From Bog-473 sp963754445 (GTDB taxonomy: Bacteria > Actinomycetota > Acidimicrobiia > Acidimicrobiales > RAAP-2): DNA of 64,000 nucleotides. Each line of letters begins with the position of its first letter. The stretch's first letter is position 1. Shown here piece after piece: positions 61,697-64,000 of this stretch. Where the stretch lies: assembly GCA_963754445.1 (NCBI GenBank), contig CAVWFT010000002.1, positions 1,302,001 to 1,366,000 of the forward strand. Reading direction: 5' to 3'. Below the pieces are notes generated by a model. The model made no database searches. It was given only the letters and a program-made list of their open reading frames with translations, and had not been told where the DNA came from. Made by a program: the position numbers and the translations under genes.

Positions 61697-62971
61697 TCAG
61701 GCCGGCGTCATCTCGATGTGCAGGTTCTGCAGGCCGCGGAGGAAGAACGTCGGTAGGTATTCGTAGCGCCGCGCGTCGGGCGGACCGTGCTGTGCCGCGG
61801 AGATCCCGATATTCGTCGTGCGATCGAGGAACCGGTTGATGGTCACCCTGCCCTCGGCCCGGGCCAGCGGAGCACCGGCACAGGTGTGGATGCCGTGGCC
61901 GAAGGCGATGTGCTGCCGGGCATTGGCCCGGTCGATGTCGAAGGAGTAGGGATCCTCGAAGACCCGGGGGTCTCGGTTGCATGCTCCGGGCACCAGCATC
62001 AGCGTCCCACCGGCCGGTATCTCGACCCCACCGAGCTCGGTGCGCACGCGGGCCATCCGGAACTGGGTCCGCAGCGGGCTCTCCAGTCTCAGCATTTCTT
62101 CAATGAAGTTCGGGATGCGCGCTCGGTCGGCGCGCACCTGTTCTTGGAGATCGGGCCGCTCCCCGAGCATGCGGAGGGCGAAGGACAGGAGCCGGACCGT
62201 GGTCTCCTGTCCGCCGGCGAAGAGATTGGCCGCGATCAGGGCGGCATCCTTGACATCGGGTGTCGATCCGTCCGGAAACGTCGCCGTGGCCAGACCGGTG
62301 AGGACGTCGTTGCGGGGCTGGCGGCGGCGCTCCTCGATGTAGGCGGTGAAGCGCTCGTAGAGAAACTCGAGCGGCTTGTGGGACACGTCCTGGTGGGCCG
62401 TCGACAGCCGTTCCCGGAACAGGGAATGGTCCGTCTCGGGTACGCCCTCGAGGTCTGCGATAACGGTCAGGGTGAAAGGCTCCGCGTAGGAGCCGACCAT
62501 CTCGCACGAGCCCTTGTCGATGAATCCGTCGATGAGGCGATCGGCGAATTGCCACATGAAGTCCTCGTTCTCCTTGAGGCGTTTCGGGGTGATGAGCCGC
62601 AGGAGCAAGTGGCGTTGTGCCGTGTGATTCGGCGGGTCGAAGGAGGGGAGTTGATCGCTGAAAGGAAGCTCGTCCCGGCAGGCGACGATGACGTCTGTAA
62701 TGTCGTCCCCCTCGAAGGGGGCCGACATCTTCACGAACGACCCGCTCACCACGTTGCACGAAGAATACGTACCCGAGGCGTGCTCGTCTGGTGGGAATGA
62801 TGCCGGGTCGCTGTAGATGGTCATTGCCTCGGGGTGACCGGTGATGATGAACGCGCCGGAGTGTGGTTCGCGCCAGACCGGACCCTGGTCCCGCACCCAG
62901 TCGAAGTACGGGTACGGGTCGTCCTGGATCGATCGGTCGGTGAAGAAATTGACGCTGTCGAACTCGCTCAT
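61697..62971 (-). CDS. Cytochrome P450
   Basis: A 424-residue bacterial P450: I-helix AGGQETTVRLL, ExxR in EEMLRLESPLR, and heme loop FGHGIHTCAGAPLA with Cys364. Similar in type to CYP enzymes that work with 3Fe-4S ferredoxins. ATG at 62971 has GAGG 6 bp upstream. The divergent gene 39 bp away encodes a ferredoxin-like protein with lost cluster cysteines. A KstD-like flavoprotein follows upstream on the same strand after a gap. Confidence 0.93.
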   Translation of the reverse strand: MSEFDSVNFFTDRSIQDDPYPYFDWVRDQGPVWREPHSGAFIITGHPEAMTIYSDPASFPPDEHASGTYSSCNVVSGSFVKMSAPFEGDDITDVIVACRDELPFSDQLPSFDPPNHTAQRHLLLRLITPKRLKENEDFMWQFADRLIDGFIDKGSCEMVGSYAEPFTLTVIADLEGVPETDHSLFRERLSTAHQDVSHKPLEFLYERFTAYIEERRRQPRNDVLTGLATATFPDGSTPDVKDAALIAANLFAGGQETTVRLLSFALRMLGERPDLQEQVRADRARIPNFIEEMLRLESPLRTQFRMARVRTELGGVEIPAGGTLMLVPGACNRDPRVFEDPYSFDIDRANARQHIAFGHGIHTCAGAPLARAEGRVTINRFLDRTTNIGISAAQHGPPDARRYEYLPTFFLRGLQNLHIEMTPA

Positions 62972-63010
62972 GCGCAACCTCGATGTGATGACGGAGATGA
63001 ATACGCTGCG

Positions 63011-63220
63011 ATGGTCCTCGAAGTCGACATCGACCGCGACGTGGGCATGGGTTCGGGGAACAACGCGTACGAGACCGAGGGAGTGTTCGCACTCGACGAC
63101 GACAGCGTCGCCCAGGTCGTGGACACCGGTGCCTCCCCCGACGGCACGATGGTCGCGGCGGTCCGGAAATGTCCGACGCGGGCGATCACGGTCCGTCGTG
63201 ACGGCATGACACTGACGTGA
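63011..63220 (+). CDS. 3Fe-4S-type ferredoxin-like protein missing two cluster cysteines
   Basis: A 69-residue protein that follows the pattern of P450-partner ferredoxins throughout: VDIDRDVGMGSGNNAYETEG, GVFALDDDSVAQVVD and AVRKCPTRAITV. In normal members the first motif reads DRDxCxGxGxC; here the two Cys positions are Gly12 (GGC) and Asn18 (AAC). Only Cys54 in KCPT remains. The fold can be kept but a standard 3Fe-4S or 4Fe-4S cluster cannot be bound. ATG at 63011; a GGAGA lies about 14 bp upstream, too far for a good RBS. Divergent from the P450 gene. Confidence 0.75.
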   Translation: MVLEVDIDRDVGMGSGNNAYETEGVFALDDDSVAQVVDTGASPDGTMVAAVRKCPTRAITVRRDGMTLT

Positions 63221-63227
63221 CGGCGGC

Positions 63228-64000
63228 TCATGGAGCGCTGGGGTGGCTCCGGGTGGCGTGGCGGGCCGCCACGTACCCGAAGACCATCGTGTTGGCGATG
63301 CTGGCTCCCGGACCGAGGTAGTGGCGCCCCATCACCGTGGCCGTGCCGTTGCCCGTGGCGTAGAGGCCCTCAATGGGCAGATCGTCCGAGCCGATCACCT
63401 GGGCCGCTTCGTTCGTGAGGAGGCCTCCGCAGGTACCGATGTCGCCGGGCACGACCTGCACGGCGTAGTACGGGGCCTCGTCGATCGGCCCGAGGCATGG
63501 ATGGACCTTGTGGTTGGGGTCGCCGAGGGCCCGGTTGTAGGCCGACGCGCCACGTCCGAAGTCGGGATCGGTGCCCTCTGCGGCGTGCAGGTTGAACCGC
63601 TCCACCGTGTCCGCCAGGCCGACTGGATCGATACCGCAGACACGGGAGAGGTCGTCGAGCGTCCAGGCCTGCTTCAACATCCCGCTCTCGAGCAGCGTCC
63701 GTGGGAAGCGACCGGGCCTCGATCGCTGATGCGCGTACCGCTTGCGGTAGCGATCGTCGAAGATCAACCAGCAGGGCACGGCCCGGCTCGTCTTGTCCCG
63801 GGCGTACATCTCCTTGCCCACCTCCATATAGGAGTTCGACTCGTTGACGAAACGACGGCCGGCTGCGTCGACGTAGATGGTCCGGGGACGTTGGCGTGCC
63901 TGGTCGAGCGTGGACTGCCCGAACCGGCCCGTCCGGGGCGAGGGCAGCCACCAGGCTTCGTCCATGAAGTCGGTCCGGGCGCCGAGACCCATCGCCGCCC
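63228..64000 (-). CDS. KstD-like FAD-binding dehydrogenase, C-terminal part (cut by window)
   Basis: The C-terminal ~257 residues of a flavoprotein of the FAD_binding_2 / 3-ketosteroid-delta1-dehydrogenase-like group: IYVDAAGRRFVNESNSYMEV, ERFNLHAAEGTDPDFGRGASAYNR (as FNLHAAEGTDPDFGRG), the active-site-like segment GDIGTCGGLLTNEAAQVI and the final FAD motif GLYATGNGTATVMGRHYLGPGASIANTMVFGYVAA (GLYATGN and GPGASIANTM). The frame stays open to the window edge, so the N-terminal GxGxxG dinucleotide motif is outside. It likely dehydrogenates a ketone ring. Confidence 0.88.
   Translation of the reverse strand, partial: AAMGLGARTDFMDEAWWLPSPRTGRFGQSTLDQARQRPRTIYVDAAGRRFVNESNSYMEVGKEMYARDKTSRAVPCWLIFDDRYRKRYAHQRSRPGRFPRTLLESGMLKQAWTLDDLSRVCGIDPVGLADTVERFNLHAAEGTDPDFGRGASAYNRALGDPNHKVHPCLGPIDEAPYYAVQVVPGDIGTCGGLLTNEAAQVIGSDDLPIEGLYATGNGTATVMGRHYLGPGASIANTMVFGYVAARHATRSHPSAP

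Noticed and set aside
1..64000. tRNA, rRNA, CRISPR arrays, transposases or phage integrases
   Set aside because: I looked for cloverleaf-like GTTCGA contexts, repeated spacers and transposase motifs on both strands and found none that hold up; GTTCGA occurrences are inside coding genes.

Overview
The window reads as chromosomal DNA of a GC-rich actinobacterium. Many genes have GTG starts and 4-bp ATGA/GTGA overlaps. TetR, MarR, PadR and YtrA-type GntR regulators are common, and so are SDR, F420-type LLM oxidoreductase, cytochrome P450, amidohydrolase and SnoaL-like genes and Liv-type substrate-binding proteins (SBPs). Acidimicrobiia-like is my best guess, but that is inference. I saw no rRNA, tRNA, CRISPR array, phage or insertion sequence. 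Base composition is not uniform. Hand-counted 60-base lines run from about 47 to 72% GC left of ~33 kb (mean in the mid-to-high 50s) and about 65 to 72% on the right.

Region 1 (1-11.5 kb) holds catabolic-looking genes. There is a truncated amidohydrolase plus a SnoaL-like protein, then a tightly coupled MarR - amidohydrolase - DegT-fold enzyme - amidohydrolase - SDR operon. The DegT-fold enzyme has His in place of the PLP lysine. Next come an unusual tandem (double) TetR regulator co-transcribed with an SDR, a divergent Liv-type SBP, and a MarR / enoyl-CoA hydratase pair that shares a 26-bp perfect palindrome.

Region 2 (11.6-30.7 kb) looks like a rhamnoside uptake and utilisation locus. A Liv-type ABC importer is packed into two polypeptides (MFS-LivF and LivH-LivM-LivG fusions). 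It is followed by its SBP and a GH78 alpha-L-rhamnosidase that carries a one-base frameshift. Then come a LacI regulator, rhamnulokinase, a fused rhamnulose-1-phosphate aldolase/lactaldehyde dehydrogenase and L-rhamnose isomerase in one minus-strand operon, and a divergent second GH78 enzyme. Neither GH78 has a signal peptide, so rhamnosides would be imported intact, cleaved in the cytoplasm, and the rhamnose converted to DHAP and lactate. A phytanoyl-CoA dioxygenase-like gene follows. A short dyad of the form ATAACnnnGTTAT lies in the promoter regions of the SDR/tandem-TetR, transporter and dioxygenase units, which suggests one regulon.

Region 3 (30.7-37.6 kb) is housekeeping or envelope in character: a secreted beta-sandwich protein, an AI-2E-type permease, two tiny membrane proteins, a GntR/ABC-2 exporter operon and a PadR/membrane protein pair, each regulator with a visible operator candidate.

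Region 4 (37.6-64 kb) is a second catabolic island. It has a P450 - phosphotransferase - acyl-CoA ligase operon, two TetR genes, LLM oxidoreductases, a DUF1214-like protein, a sulfotransferase, SDRs, two more SBPs of the same family as the transporter SBP but without permeases, and a second dioxygenase paralogue run by a TetR with a clear 24-bp operator. It also has a Met/Ser-rich membrane protein, a Tat-exported GH27-like glycosidase with a carbohydrate-binding domain, a P450 with a divergent ferredoxin that has lost two of its three cluster cysteines, and a truncated KstD-like flavoprotein. Taken together (inference) the window suits uptake and stepwise degradation of a rhamnosylated hydrophobic molecule such as a saponin- or glycolipid-like compound.
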